From: Frigoribacterium sp. CFBP 13712
GTDB taxonomy: Bacteria > Actinomycetota > Actinomycetes > Actinomycetales > Microbacteriaceae
Assembly: GCF_014842255.1 (NCBI RefSeq)
Contig: NZ_JACYVH010000004.1
Coordinates: 34,398 to 98,397, forward strand
Length of the DNA stretch: 64,000 nt
Reading direction: 5' to 3'
Positions within the stretch are counted from its first letter, which is position 1. Every line of letters starts with the position of its first letter. Position numbers and translations under genes: made by a program. This document shows positions 16,720 to 25,885 of the stretch, one piece after another. The notes under the pieces were generated by a model. The model made no database searches and had not been told where the DNA came from. It saw only the letters and a list, made by a program, of their open reading frames with translations.

Positions 16720-17766
16720 ATGCGCACCGTCAACGCCTACGCGGCACCGTCCGCCACCGAGCCCCTCGTCAAGACGACCATCGAGCGCCGCGACGTCGGC
16801 CCGAAGGACGTCATGATCGACATCGCCTACGCCGGCATCTGCCACAGCGACATCCACACCGTCCGCGGCGAGTGGGGCGAGATCCAGTACCCGCAGGTCG
16901 TCGGTCACGAGATCGTCGGCACCGTCTCGGAGGTCGGCTCCGAGGTCACCAAGCACAAGGTCGGCGACCGCGTCGGCGTCGGCTGCATGGTCAACTCGTG
17001 CGGCGAGTGCGAGTACTGCAAGCGCGGCGACGAGCAGTACTGCGCCAAGGGCAACGTCGGCACCTACACGGGCGTCGACCCCGCCGACGGCACCATCACG
17101 CAGGGCGGCTACTCGCAGGCCGTCGTCGTCACGGAGGACTTCGTGCTCCGCGTGCCCGAGTCGCTCGACTACGACAAGGTCGCCCCGCTGCTCTGCGCCG
17201 GCATCACCCTGTACTCGCCCCTGCACCACTGGGGCGTGACCGAGGGCACCAAGGTCGCCATCGTCGGCATGGGGGGACTCGGCCACATGGGCGTCAAGAT
17301 CGCCGCCGCCCTCGGCGCCGAGGTCACCGTGCTGTCGCAGACCACCTCGAAGAAGGACGACTCGCTGCGCTTCGGCGCCAAGGCGCACTACGCGACCAGC
17401 GACGAGCAGACCTTCACCGACCTGGCGAACTCGTTCGACCTGATCATCAACACCGTCTCGGCGAAGGTCGACATGGGCGCGTACCTCGGTCTGCTGGCCG
17501 TCGACGGCACGCTCGTCAACGTCGGCGCCCCGTCCGAGCCGCTCGAGGTGCCCGCGTTCGCGCTCATCCCCGCGCGTCGCAGCTGGGCCGGTTCGGCCAT
17601 CGGCGGCATCCGCGAGACGCAGGAGATGCTCGACTTCTGCGCCGAGCACGGCATCGTGCCCGAGACCGAGCTCATCGACGCCGACCAGATCAACGAGGCG
17701 TACGAGCGCGTGCTGAAGTCCGACGTCCGCTACCGCTTCGTCATCGACGCCGCGACGTTCGCCTGA
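16720..17766 (+). CDS. Zinc-dependent NAD(P) alcohol dehydrogenase, CAD/AdhC type
   Basis: A 348-residue medium-chain dehydrogenase oxidising alcohols or reducing aldehydes. The catalytic zinc ligands are Cys in AGICHSDIH and His-Glu in VGHEIVG; structural zinc Cys are in [15 protein letters not shown]. The Rossmann site is [12 protein letters not shown]. This pattern matches the cinnamyl-alcohol/YahK-like NADP(H) subgroup. SD AGGAGA precedes the ATG. Monocistronic; followed by a GC-rich 200-bp spacer with gggcccggggc-type inverted repeats. Confidence 0.92.
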   Translation: MRTVNAYAAPSATEPLVKTTIERRDVGPKDVMIDIAYAGICHSDIHTVRGEWGEIQYPQVVGHEIVGTVSEVGSEVTKHKVGDRVGVGCMVNSCGECEYCKRGDEQYCAKGNVGTYTGVDPADGTITQGGYSQAVVVTEDFVLRVPESLDYDKVAPLLCAGITLYSPLHHWGVTEGTKVAIVGMGGLGHMGVKIAAALGAEVTVLSQTTSKKDDSLRFGAKAHYATSDEQTFTDLANSFDLIINTVSAKVDMGAYLGLLAVDGTLVNVGAPSEPLEVPAFALIPARRSWAGSAIGGIRETQEMLDFCAEHGIVPETELIDADQINEAYERVLKSDVRYRFVIDAATFA

Positions 17767-17976
17767 GCCCAGGCCCGGCGGCCCGGGGCTTCCGAGCTCC
17801 GGGCCCCGAGCTCTCGGCCCGGGGCCCAGGCTCCGAGGCTCCGTCCTCAGTGCCCGAGCGATAGGCACCGGTTATCCGCATTGCGCAACCCCGACAGCCG
17901 GCTGACCGAACCGTCAGCCGGCCCGGGTACGAACGTGGGGGGAAGGCCGCAGCAGCGGCCGGGAAGGCACAACCTC

Positions 17977-18813
17977 ATGACTGAGATCACCGCCCACCAC
18001 GGGCTCTTCAAAGACACGAACCTCCACGTCGACGACTTCGGCGGCTCGGGACGCACCGTCGTGCTCATCCACGGCTGGCCCCTCTCCGGCGAGTCGTGGA
18101 GCAAGCAGGTCCCCGCGTTCCGCGACGCCGGCTACCGCGTCGTCACCTACGACCGCCGAGGCTTCGGACGCAGCGACAAGCCGAAGACCGGATACGACTA
18201 CGACCACCTGACCGAAGACCTGCACACGGTCCTCACCGAGCTCGACCTGAACGACGTCACGCTCGTCGGGTTCTCGATGGGCGGCGGCGAGGTCGCCCGC
18301 TACTTCACGAAGTACGGCACCGAGCGTCTGCACAGCGTCGTCTTCGCCTCGGCCGTCCCGCCGTACCTGATGAAGACCGACGACAACCCCGAGGGCCCTC
18401 TCACCAAGGAGGCGGCGGCCGACATGACCGCCGGCCTCACCAAGGACGAGGACTCCTTCTACGACGAGTTCACCACCGGCTTCTTCTCGGTCGACGGCGT
18501 GCTCAAGGTCTCCGAGGCCGACCGCCAGGACGCCCTGCGTCTCGCGAAGCAGGCCGACAAGGCCGCCGCGCTCGAGGCCATGGCCTCGTTCGCGAACACG
18601 GACTTCCGTGACGACCTCGCCAAGGTGACCGTGCCCACGCTGGTCATCCACGGCGACGGCGACGCGACGGTCCCCTACGAGGGTTCGGGTGCTCGTACGC
18701 ACAAGGCGATCGCGGGCTCCGAGCTGCACGTCATCGCGGGAGCGCCTCACGGCGCCAACGTGAGCGACGCCGACGAGTTCAACCGCGTCGTGCTCGCCTT
18801 CCTCGCGAAGTAG
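17977..18813 (+). CDS. Alpha/beta hydrolase, non-haem chloroperoxidase-like
   Basis: A 278-residue alpha/beta hydrolase. The oxyanion segment is LIHGWPLSGESW, the nucleophile Ser lies in GFSMGGGE, and the catalytic His in GAPHGANVSD. These match the cofactor-free haloperoxidase/esterase group (Pfam Abhydrolase_1). The ATG at 17977 has GGGAAGG nine bases upstream. The natural substrate is unknown; ester or lactone hydrolysis is likely. Ends shortly before a palindromic repeat. Confidence 0.9.
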   Translation: MTEITAHHGLFKDTNLHVDDFGGSGRTVVLIHGWPLSGESWSKQVPAFRDAGYRVVTYDRRGFGRSDKPKTGYDYDHLTEDLHTVLTELDLNDVTLVGFSMGGGEVARYFTKYGTERLHSVVFASAVPPYLMKTDDNPEGPLTKEAAADMTAGLTKDEDSFYDEFTTGFFSVDGVLKVSEADRQDALRLAKQADKAAALEAMASFANTDFRDDLAKVTVPTLVIHGDGDATVPYEGSGARTHKAIAGSELHVIAGAPHGANVSDADEFNRVVLAFLAK

Positions 18814-18841
18814 CACTGCTCGCTGAGTAGCACTGCACCCC

Positions 18842-18884
18842 AGGAGGCGCGGTGCCGGTCCTCGAGACCGGCACTGCGCCTCCT
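18842..18884. terminator. Palindromic repeat, probable terminator
   Basis: AGGAGGCGCGGTGCCGGTC (18842-18860) pairs with 18866-18884 with one mismatch around a five-base loop. It follows the hydrolase stop and precedes the GH13 promoter. It belongs to the same repeat family as 15973 and 16527; no U-tract. Confidence 0.6.
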
Positions 18885-18939
18885 CGGTTCCCGGCCCGCG
18901 CCGGGCCGCCGTCGAGCCGCGACCCGTACGGTGGCAGAG

Positions 18940-20247
18940 GTGAACAGCTCGCAGCACACCATCTGGTGGCACGTCTACCCGCTCGGCTTCGCAGGTGCGG
19001 ACACGACCGGGGCGGATCGCTCGCCGGCACCGCGCCTCCTCGACCTCGTGCCCTGGCTCGACCATCTACTGGCTCTCGGTGCGAACGGACTCGCCCTCGG
19101 GCCGGTCTTCGAGTCGTCGACGCACGGCTACGACACGATCGACTGGCTCGCGGTCGATCCGCGTCTCGGGACCGAGGCCGACCTGGTCACCCTGATCGAG
19201 GCGGCGCACGCGAAGGGCGTGAAGGTGATGCTCGACGGCGTCTTCAACCACGTCGGGCCCGAGTTCCCGGCGCTGATCGAGGCGCGGAACGACCCCTCGT
19301 CGCCGGCGGCCTCATTGTTCCGCCGTGACGACGACGGCAGCCTGGGCACCTTCGAGGGCCACGGCGGGCTGATCGCGCTCGACCACGACTCGCCCGAGGT
19401 CGCCCGTCTGGTGACCGAGGTGCTCACCTACTGGGCCGACCGCGGCGTCGACGCCTGGCGACTCGATGCGGCGTACGCGGTGCCGCCGGCGTTCTGGGCG
19501 ACCGTGCTGCCGGTGCTGCGCGAGCGCCACCCCGACGTGTACGTGGTCGGCGAGGTGCTGCACGGCGACTACGTCGCGGCGGTGGCCGACGGCGGTCTCG
19601 ACAGCGTGACGCAGTACGAGCTGTGGCAGGGCGTCTGGCACGGGCTGAACGACGTCAACCTGCACGAGCTCGAGTGGGCCCTGCAGCGTCACGACGGGTT
19701 CCTCGACCACTTCGTGCCGCTCACCTTCGTCGGCAACCACGACGTCACGCGCATCGCGAGTCAGATCGACGACGACCGGCACCACGACCACGCCCTGGCG
19801 CTGCTCTTCACGCTCGGCGGCACGCCGTCCGTCTACTACGGCGACGAACTCGGACTCCGGGCCCTGAAGGAGGAGCGGGTCGGCGGCGACGACGCCGTGC
19901 GCCCGGCGTTCCCCCCGGCGCCCGTCGACGCCCCGGGTGTCGGGGTGCCCGGCGCCCTCCCCGAGGTCCTCGCCCTCCACCAGCGGCTGATCGGCGTGCG
20001 ACGCCGGCACCCGTGGCTGCACACCGCCCGCAGCCGCACCGTCTCGGTGTCGAACGAGACGCTCGTGCTCGAGGTCGTCGGCGACGGGCCGGGCGAGGCG
20101 CTCGTCGTGGCGCTGAACCTGGGCGACGACGAGCTGCGCGTGGCCGAGCCGGCGCCGGGCGAGTGGCTGGCCGGCCGCGACGCGGGGCTCGACGGCGACG
20201 TGCTGTCGGTCGGGCCGCACGGCTGGGCGGTCGTCGCGCGACGCTGA
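18940..20247 (+). CDS. GH13 alpha-amylase-family glycosidase
   Basis: A 435-residue intracellular GH13 enzyme acting on alpha-glucosides. Conserved regions are DGVFNHVG (I), VDAWRLDAAY with nucleophile Asp (II), VVGEVLHG with acid Glu (III) and FVGNHDVTR (IV). No signal peptide. TACGGT at 18927-18932 lies seven bases before GTG 18940, so a leaderless start there is preferred to GTG 18931, which overlaps the -10. Codons near 19024-19041 contain half of the local palindrome (gccggcaccgcgcctcct), suggesting a repeat was absorbed into the gene. Confidence 0.9.
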   Translation: MNSSQHTIWWHVYPLGFAGADTTGADRSPAPRLLDLVPWLDHLLALGANGLALGPVFESSTHGYDTIDWLAVDPRLGTEADLVTLIEAAHAKGVKVMLDGVFNHVGPEFPALIEARNDPSSPAASLFRRDDDGSLGTFEGHGGLIALDHDSPEVARLVTEVLTYWADRGVDAWRLDAAYAVPPAFWATVLPVLRERHPDVYVVGEVLHGDYVAAVADGGLDSVTQYELWQGVWHGLNDVNLHELEWALQRHDGFLDHFVPLTFVGNHDVTRIASQIDDDRHHDHALALLFTLGGTPSVYYGDELGLRALKEERVGGDDAVRPAFPPAPVDAPGVGVPGALPEVLALHQRLIGVRRRHPWLHTARSRTVSVSNETLVLEVVGDGPGEALVVALNLGDDELRVAEPAPGEWLAGRDAGLDGDVLSVGPHGWAVVARR

Positions 20248-20298
20248 GGCGCGGGCGCGGGCGGGGTGCGGTCGCGCGGGATGGGGTGCGGTCGCCGA

Positions 20299-21480
20299 CT
20301 AGTCGTCGTCACGAGGTCCATGCGGACCGGAAGAGGCCGCGGCGTTCAGGGCGCGCACCGCGCGGGGCGCCATGGCCGCCGCGCAGGCGCCGACGACCAG
20401 GACCACCGCGACGGTGACGACACGGGGCTCCAGGGCGAGGGCGGCCCCGCCCGCGACGGCGCCGATCGCCCCGCCCAGCAGCGCGGCCGCCTCGTAGGTG
20501 CCGAGGGCCTCGCCGACGCGGCCGTCGGCCGACCCCGTCACGAGCTCGAGCTCCACGGGCTCGACCAGCGCCCAGGCGGAGCAGGCGAGCACCCAGGCGA
20601 TGCCGATGGCGAGGGGCTGATCGACGAGGAACAGCGCCGCCGAGGCCACCGTGCTGGCGGCGGTGGCGAGCACCAGCGTGCGGGGGGCGCCGAGGCGGGC
20701 TGCCAGGCGTCGCCCCGGGACGGGCAGCAGGGACCACACGACGAGGCCGGGGAGGAAGGTCAGGGCGATCGCATCGACGCCGAGCCCCTGCCCCTGCAGC
20801 TTGAGGAGGACGGCGAGGCCTACCGCGCTCTCGACGAGGGCGACGACGGAGACGAGGACGAGCAGCGGCAGGAGGCGACGTCGCAGCGCCCGCGACGCGA
20901 CGCGGTCGCGCTCGGTCACGGTGCGACGGTGGTCGAGCCGCAGCAGGGCCGCGCAGCAGGCGAGGGCGGCCGCTGCCCCGAGGGCGAAGACGCCTCTGCT
21001 GCCCACCAGCCCCAGGGCGGACAACCCGACCACGTAGCCGACCCAGGTGCCGGTGGCCTCGCTGGAGATGAGGCGGGCGAATACGGCGGGCTCGTCGGCG
21101 GACCCCTCGGCCACCATCGCCCGCACGGGCACGCGGAAGAGACTCGCACCGAGGCCGGCTACCGCAGCGGACACGATGGCGGTCGGCACGTCGGGGCTGA
21201 GCGCGTACCCGGCGGCCCCGAGCGCGAGCGTGGCGGCGCCGAGGGCGGCGACGCGGTTCCTGGCTCTGGTGTCGGCAAGGCGTCCCGCCGCGGCTCGGGC
21301 GAGGAAGGACACCACGAGCTCCAAGCCGACCACCACGCCGACGAGCGTCGACGAGGCACCGAGCGAGGCCGCAGCCCAGAGCGGCACGAGGAACCCCAGC
21401 ACCTCCACCACGCCACCCACGGCTCCGGCCGTGGAGAGCGCGGTGGACACCCGCCTCGACGTCGTGAGATCAGCGCCCAT
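20299..21480 (-). CDS. MFS transporter
   Basis: A 393-residue hydrophobic protein with about twelve helices and the loop signature AGRLADTRARNRVA after helix 2. It fits an efflux-type major facilitator. GGGGG lies eight bases before the ATG at 21480, which I prefer over ATG 21486. It is divergent from the CMD gene, and the 190-bp spacer contains no clear regulator site. Substrate unknown. Confidence 0.85.
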   Translation of the reverse strand: MGADLTTSRRVSTALSTAGAVGGVVEVLGFLVPLWAAASLGASSTLVGVVVGLELVVSFLARAAAGRLADTRARNRVAALGAATLALGAAGYALSPDVPTAIVSAAVAGLGASLFRVPVRAMVAEGSADEPAVFARLISSEATGTWVGYVVGLSALGLVGSRGVFALGAAAALACCAALLRLDHRRTVTERDRVASRALRRRLLPLLVLVSVVALVESAVGLAVLLKLQGQGLGVDAIALTFLPGLVVWSLLPVPGRRLAARLGAPRTLVLATAASTVASAALFLVDQPLAIGIAWVLACSAWALVEPVELELVTGSADGRVGEALGTYEAAALLGGAIGAVAGGAALALEPRVVTVAVVLVVGACAAAMAPRAVRALNAAASSGPHGPRDDD

Positions 21481-21672
21481 GCGCATCACCCCCGATCGGG
21501 CGAAAGTCTGGCACGCAGCGCCGGGCCGGACCATCCGCCGAGCGACGGAGGCGTGGAGCGGCCCTCGTGGGGTGCCACAGCAGTGCCCCCCATCTGATCT
21601 CCGCAGGGCGTTCGCTGGAGATCGCGACCACGAGACGTGGTCGTCGACGACGAGAAGATGAGGAGAACGACC

Positions 21673-22017
21673 GTGGCAGAACAGCGCAAGCAAGTCGGGG
21701 GTGGACGGAACATGTTCGGGGACTTCGCTCCGAAGCTCGCCGCCCTCACCGACGACGTCCTGTTCGAGGACGTCTGGAACCGAACCGAACTGTCCGCACG
21801 CGACCGGAGCCTGATCACGGTCGCCGTCCTCGCCGCCGGTGGGCACACCGGGCAGCTCGAGTTCCACCTGGGCCTCGCTGTCGAGAACGGCGTGACCCAG
21901 GAGGAGCTGATCGAGGCCATCACCCACGTCACCCTCTACGCCGGCTGGCCCAATGGCATGGCCGCGATGGGGGTCGCCAAGAAGCTCTTCACCACGGAAG
22001 ACCAGGAGAAGTCGTGA
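21673..22017 (+). CDS. Carboxymuconolactone decarboxylase-family protein
   Basis: A 114-residue all-helical CMD-family protein with the typical QLEFHLGLAVENGVTQEEL and HVTLYAGWPNGMAAM segments. It lacks the CxxC of AhpD, so it is closer to PcaC-like proteins; the reaction is unproven. GTG 21673 has AGGAG eight bases upstream. The stop overlaps the cupin start (GTGA); CMD-cupin pairs are common, often under redox or aldehyde control. Confidence 0.88.
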   Translation: MAEQRKQVGGGRNMFGDFAPKLAALTDDVLFEDVWNRTELSARDRSLITVAVLAAGGHTGQLEFHLGLAVENGVTQEELIEAITHVTLYAGWPNGMAAMGVAKKLFTTEDQEKS

Positions 22018-22415
22018 ACATCGAGCCCGCCACCCCTACGAGCAAGAACCCGCCCGAGCAGTTCGCCGGCGACGTCTGGCTCGACCCGATCGCACTGCCC
22101 CACGAGGACGGCCAGCACATGGTCGTCGCCACCGTCCGCTTCGCCCCGGGCGCCCGGACCGCGTGGCACTCCCACGAGAAGGGCCAGTACCTGCGCGTCA
22201 CCGCCGGCGTCGGCCGCTTCGGCACCCGCGACGGCCAGATCATCGACGTCCACCCCGGCCAGACGATCTACACCCCGCCCGGGCAGGAGCACTTCCACGC
22301 CGCCGCGCCCGGTGTGTTCATGGAGCACATCGCGATGCTCGAGAACGGCGACGACCCCGCCACGACCACCACCTGGCTCGAGCACATCGCCGACAGCGAG
22401 TTCGACGGCGGCTAG
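22014..22415 (+). CDS. Cupin-domain protein
   Basis: A 133-residue single cupin barrel with metal ligands in WHSHEKGQYLRV and EHFHAA. It probably works with the CMD protein, to which it is translationally coupled. This is the last gene left of the tRNA-Arg remnant and ends 12 bp before the 94-bp repeat. Confidence 0.88.
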   Translation: MNIEPATPTSKNPPEQFAGDVWLDPIALPHEDGQHMVVATVRFAPGARTAWHSHEKGQYLRVTAGVGRFGTRDGQIIDVHPGQTIYTPPGQEHFHAAAPGVFMEHIAMLENGDDPATTTTWLEHIADSEFDGG

Positions 22416-22431
22416 GTCGGCGAAGTCGCAC

Positions 22432-22465
22432 GAAAAAGGCGGCCCACGTAGTGGACCGCCTTTTT
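22432..22465. terminator. Bidirectional rho-independent terminator
   Basis: AAAAA, a stem GGCGG(C)CCAC / GTGG(A)CCGCC with loop GTA, then TTTTT. One mismatch on the plus strand is a G-U pair on the minus strand. It ends the cupin transcript; the copy at 60901 ends tRNA-Arg. Confidence 0.85.
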
Positions 22466-22471
22466 ATTGTG

Positions 22472-22521
22472 TGCGCTTGGAGGGACTCGAACCCCCGACC
22501 TCCTGATCCGTAGTCAGATGC
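22472..22521 (-). pseudogene. tRNA-Arg(ACG) 3' fragment
   Basis: The minus strand gives the anticodon arm with ACG, the variable loop, T-arm and 3' acceptor strand plus discriminator of tRNA-Arg, 50 nt of 73. The D-arm and 5' acceptor strand are missing. Acceptor CAAGCGC differs by one base from the intact gene (CAGGCGC), so it could not replace that gene's 3' end without mismatch. Not functional. Confidence 0.85.
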
Positions 22522-22680
22522 CTGGGAGGGTTGCCGTTACGGCAAGAACTGGCAGTCGCTCACTGCGGGCCTGAATGCCGTCGGGCAGGTCACACCGACC
22601 CCGGCCCGACGACCTCTCGGCGGCCTCGTGCTCCGCCGTTCGACGCGGTCACCGAAGTAGAGACCGGCGGCGACGGCGGA

Positions 22681-23148
22681 TCACGACGACACGGAGCCGC
22701 GGTCGACGTCGATGACGCCTTTACGGAGGATGAAGCAGCCGTACGGGCCAGGGTCCGACGTCCGGACGACGGCGAAGGACCGGCGAGCCGCGGCGTAGAA
22801 GTCGAACCGTTCCACTGCCTCCACGGTGACCGGGTGGCCGGTGATCCCGTCGAGCGTGGCTTGGAACTCCAGTTGCACCGGCACGAGGCGCTCAGGGTCG
22901 TCGACGACTGCCATCCTCTTGACGGGGGCTTCGACGAACGTGTCGAGAGGCATCAGCGAGAGGATCGCAGTACAGGCTCGAGGGAGGTCGCAGCCAGCGA
23001 GGTCGACGACCTTGCCGTGGGTCGTGTGGGCCGCGATGGAGGCTGCCGGGTGGTTCACGTCGCAGAGGAGCAGATCGTCTCCGTGCCCCATCGACATGAG
23101 GACGAACAGCAGCTCGGCGGTCAGTGCACTGTCGATGCCCTTGAGCAT
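22681..23148 (-). CDS. FucU/RbsD-family sugar mutarotase
   Basis: A 155-residue protein of the RbsD/FucU family, which interconverts sugar anomers after uptake. The N-terminus MLKGIDSALTAELLFVL followed by SMGHGDDLLLCDVNHPA matches FucU (fucose mutarotase) better than RbsD; the His of GHGD is the catalytic residue. Last gene of the sugar operon, 80 bp after the permease stop. The spacer 22522-22680 holds no recognisable gene. Confidence 0.85.
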   Translation of the reverse strand: MLKGIDSALTAELLFVLMSMGHGDDLLLCDVNHPAASIAAHTTHGKVVDLAGCDLPRACTAILSLMPLDTFVEAPVKRMAVVDDPERLVPVQLEFQATLDGITGHPVTVEAVERFDFYAAARRSFAVVRTSDPGPYGCFILRKGVIDVDRGSVSS

Positions 23149-23229
23149 GACGACTCCTTCGGTGAGTGGTGGCTGGACGGGACGGCGGAGGGGTCAGGGC
23201 GCCTGTGGCACCTGACCCCGCCGCCATGG

Positions 23230-24285
23230 TCACTCCCGGGCAGCGGCGCGGGTGTTGAGCTGGTCGAACGCGACCGCGACGAGGATCAGCAGGCCGATCG
23301 CGATCTGCAGGTAGAACGAGTTCACCGCGAGCAGGTTGCCGCCGTTGTTCAGGACCCCGATCAGCAGCGCGCCGCAGGCGGCGCCGATCGCGCTTCCCCG
23401 TGCGCCGGACAGGCTGGCCCCGCCGATGACGCAGGCCGCGATGGCCTGCAGCTCGAAACCGGTGCCGGCTGTCGGGACTCCCGCCCCGAGGCGGGAGGTC
23501 AGGAGGACGCCCCCGACGGCGGAGAGCAGGCCGGCGATGCCGTAGACCGTGATGGTCACCAAGCGCACCGGGACGCCGGCCAGGCGGGCCGCTTCCGGGT
23601 TCGAGCCCACGGCGTAGACGTACCGGCCGAAGACGGTGCGCTTGAGAACGAAGGCCGCGATCGCCGCGATGACGACGAACAGGATCAGCAGGTTCGGGAT
23701 GCCGGCGACCGAACCGTTGGCGATGGTCTGGAACTCCTCGGGCAGGCCCTGGATCGTGTTGGCGTCGGTGATGACGAGCACGACTCCTCGAGCGATGCCG
23801 AGCATGCCCAGGGTCGCGATGAAGGGCGGGAGCTTGAACCTCGTCACGAGCAAGCCGGTGATGATGCCCAGCACGGCGCCGACCAGGGCCCCGAGGAGGA
23901 GCGCGAGGGGGATCGGGACCCCCGCGACGAGCAGCTGAGCAGTGACCGCGCCGGCCAGGCCGAGGATCGACCCGACCGAGAGGTCGATGCCGCCGGTGAG
24001 GATCACCATCAACTGGCCGATCGCCAGGATGCCGAAGATGGACACCTGCCGGGCGAGGTTCGCGAGGTTGTTGCCGGTCAGGAAGTCGTCGCTCGCGAGC
24101 GTCAGGGCGCCGAACACGACGAGGAGGACGATGAGCACGCCGCTCTCGCGGCCGGCGATGCTGCCGAGGGTCGTGACCCGCGGCTTGGACGACGCGCGGG
24201 CGGCTGCGGCCGCGGCGTCGTCGCCGTTCCGCACCACCCGGATGGTCGTGGTCTCGATGGGTTCGCGCCACATCAACTTAGGCAT
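23230..24285 (-). CDS. Sugar ABC importer permease, RbsC type
   Basis: A 351-residue membrane protein with about ten helices. It shows the RbsC family hallmarks GGIDLSVGSILGLAGAVTA and GRYVYAVGSNPEAARLAGV (cytoplasmic loop that meets the ATPase) and IGGASLSGARGS. The ATG overlaps the ATPase stop (ATGCCTAA) and has SD AGGAAG. With the adjacent ATPase and binding protein it forms a CUT2 importer. Confidence 0.92.
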   Translation of the reverse strand: MPKLMWREPIETTTIRVVRNGDDAAAAAARASSKPRVTTLGSIAGRESGVLIVLLVVFGALTLASDDFLTGNNLANLARQVSIFGILAIGQLMVILTGGIDLSVGSILGLAGAVTAQLLVAGVPIPLALLLGALVGAVLGIITGLLVTRFKLPPFIATLGMLGIARGVVLVITDANTIQGLPEEFQTIANGSVAGIPNLLILFVVIAAIAAFVLKRTVFGRYVYAVGSNPEAARLAGVPVRLVTITVYGIAGLLSAVGGVLLTSRLGAGVPTAGTGFELQAIAACVIGGASLSGARGSAIGAACGALLIGVLNNGGNLLAVNSFYLQIAIGLLILVAVAFDQLNTRAAARE

Positions 24286-25885
24286 GGGGGACTTCCTCGA
24301 TGTTCTGTCGGGTGACCGGGTCGGAGTGGGGGTCGTGGCTGAGCGGCGCGATGCCGTGCAGGTGGTCGGAGGGGTCGTCGACCCCGCCGCTGGCGAGGCG
24401 GAGCACGTCCTCCTCGGAGGCGCCGCCCGGCAGCTCACCGGCGACGGCGCCCTCGCGGAGGACGACGACGCGATCGGCGAGGCCGAGCAGCTCAGGGAGG
24501 TAGGACGAGACGACGATGACGGCGAGTCCGCGGCGGGCCAGGTCGTTGATGACGTCGTAGAGCTCGCCCTTGGCGCCGACGTCGATGCCCTTCGTCGGCT
24601 CGTCGAACATGATGACCTTGGGCTTGGTCAGCAGCCAACGTGCGAGGAGCACCTTCTGCTGGTTGCCGCCGGAGAGCGTCGAGACCGGCTGGTCGTAGGA
24701 GCCGGCGCGGATGCGCAGACTGTCGAGCAACGCGTCGGCCTCGTCTGACTGGGCCTTGCCGGGCAGCAGCCCTCGGCGGGACCCGACCCGGAGGCTCGCG
24801 ATCGTGACGTTCTCCCGGATGGAGAGCTCCGGCAGCAGGCCGAGCACCTTCCGGTCCTCGGTAAGCAGGGCGACGCCGGCGTCCATCATCGTGCGCGGGC
24901 CGTCAGGCCGGACGACGGCGCCGTCGATCAGGATGTCCCCCGATGCGACGGGCTCGGAGCCGAAGACGCTGAGCAGCAGCTCGCTCCGCCCCGAGCCGAG
25001 CAGGCCGCCGATGCCGAGGATCTCGCCGCCTCGAGCCTCGAGGTCGACGGCAGGGCTGTCCGGCGTGCGCCGGAGGGCGCGGAGGCTCAGGCGGGCGGGA
25101 TAGACCTCTCGTGCCTCATCCGGGTAGAGCGACGACACTTCCCGGCCGACCATGGCGTTGATCAGGGTGTCCTCGGTGTAGTCGCTCATGGGGCCGCTCT
25201 GGGACAGCTCGCCGTCGCGCAGCACCGTCACCCAGTCACCGATCGCGAACATCTCCTCGAGCCGGTGCGTGACGTAGAGGATCGCGACGCCCTCGCGTTT
25301 GAACTTGCGGATCTGGTCGAGCAGACGGTCCGACTCGGCCTCGGTCAGCGCCGTGGTCGGCTCGTCGAAGACGATGACCTTGACCGCGTCGGCCGTGACG
25401 ACCTTGGCGACCTCGACAAGCTGCTTCGTCGCTGCCGGCAGCCGCTCGACGATGACGTCGGGGTCGACGTCGGCGAGGCCGAGCGAGTCGAGGACGAACC
25501 GGCACCGGTCGTGCAGGTCACGGGCCCGGATCACGCCGGAGCGTGACGGCAAGCGGCCCATGAACATGTTCTCGCCGACGGACAGGTGCGGCAGGAGGCT
25601 GAGCTCCTGGTAGACGGCCTGGACGCCCGCGGTGCGGAGGGCCCCCGGGGAGGCGGTGGTCACGGTGGCCCCGTCGATGTCGTAGTCACCCGAGTCTCGG
25701 TGCACGGCACCGGTCAGGACTCTGATCAGAGTCGACTTGCCGGCACCGTTCTCGCCTGCCAGGCAGTGCACCTGACCGGGGACGAGCTTCAGCGAGACAC
25801 CGCTGAGGGCCTGGACGGCACCGTAGGCCTTAGAGACGTCGGTGAGCTGCAGGACCGCAGTGCCCTCGGGCTCGCGGACGGTCAT
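24278..25885 (-). CDS. Sugar ABC importer ATPase with two ATP-binding domains, RbsA type
   Basis: A 535-residue protein with two nucleotide-binding domains as in RbsA/MglA. The first has Walker A GENGAGKST, Walker B VIVFDEPT and an aberrant signature region (ERLPAATKQLVEVA). The second lacks a normal Walker A (GGLLGSGRSELLL) but has signature LSGGNQQK and Walker B IMFDEPTKG. This asymmetry is usual in the CUT2 family. Starts inside the binding-protein stop (ATGA). Confidence 0.92.
   Translation of the reverse strand: MTVREPEGTAVLQLTDVSKAYGAVQALSGVSLKLVPGQVHCLAGENGAGKSTLIRVLTGAVHRDSGDYDIDGATVTTASPGALRTAGVQAVYQELSLLPHLSVGENMFMGRLPSRSGVIRARDLHDRCRFVLDSLGLADVDPDVIVERLPAATKQLVEVAKVVTADAVKVIVFDEPTTALTEAESDRLLDQIRKFKREGVAILYVTHRLEEMFAIGDWVTVLRDGELSQSGPMSDYTEDTLINAMVGREVSSLYPDEAREVYPARLSLRALRRTPDSPAVDLEARGGEILGIGGLLGSGRSELLLSVFGSEPVASGDILIDGAVVRPDGPRTMMDAGVALLTEDRKVLGLLPELSIRENVTIASLRVGSRRGLLPGKAQSDEADALLDSLRIRAGSYDQPVSTLSGGNQQKVLLARWLLTKPKVIMFDEPTKGIDVGAKGELYDVINDLARRGLAVIVVSSYLPELLGLADRVVVLREGAVAGELPGGASEEDVLRLASGGVDDPSDHLHGIAPLSHDPHSDPVTRQNIEEVPHA

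Larger units (their letters stand above)
22428..22521. repeat. Left 94-bp direct repeat (putative attachment site)
   Basis: Matches 60897-60990 in the same orientation with 5 mismatches and no gaps. It contains a bidirectional hairpin terminator and the 3' 50 nt of tRNA-Arg(ACG), then diverges abruptly at 22522, inside the tRNA's D-arm side. This is the layout left by site-specific insertion into a tRNA gene. Confidence 0.8.

Noticed and set aside
20266..21597. A 443-codon plus-strand frame opposite the MFS gene
   Set aside because: Composition is antisense-like and the minus strand shows a normal membrane protein.
22472..22521. A functional tRNA-Arg at the left repeat
   Set aside because: The 5' 23 nt are missing, so no acceptor or D-stem can form.
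22522..22680. Integrase remnant next to the left tRNA fragment
   Set aside because: Frames in both strands were read; none showed tyrosine or serine recombinase motifs.
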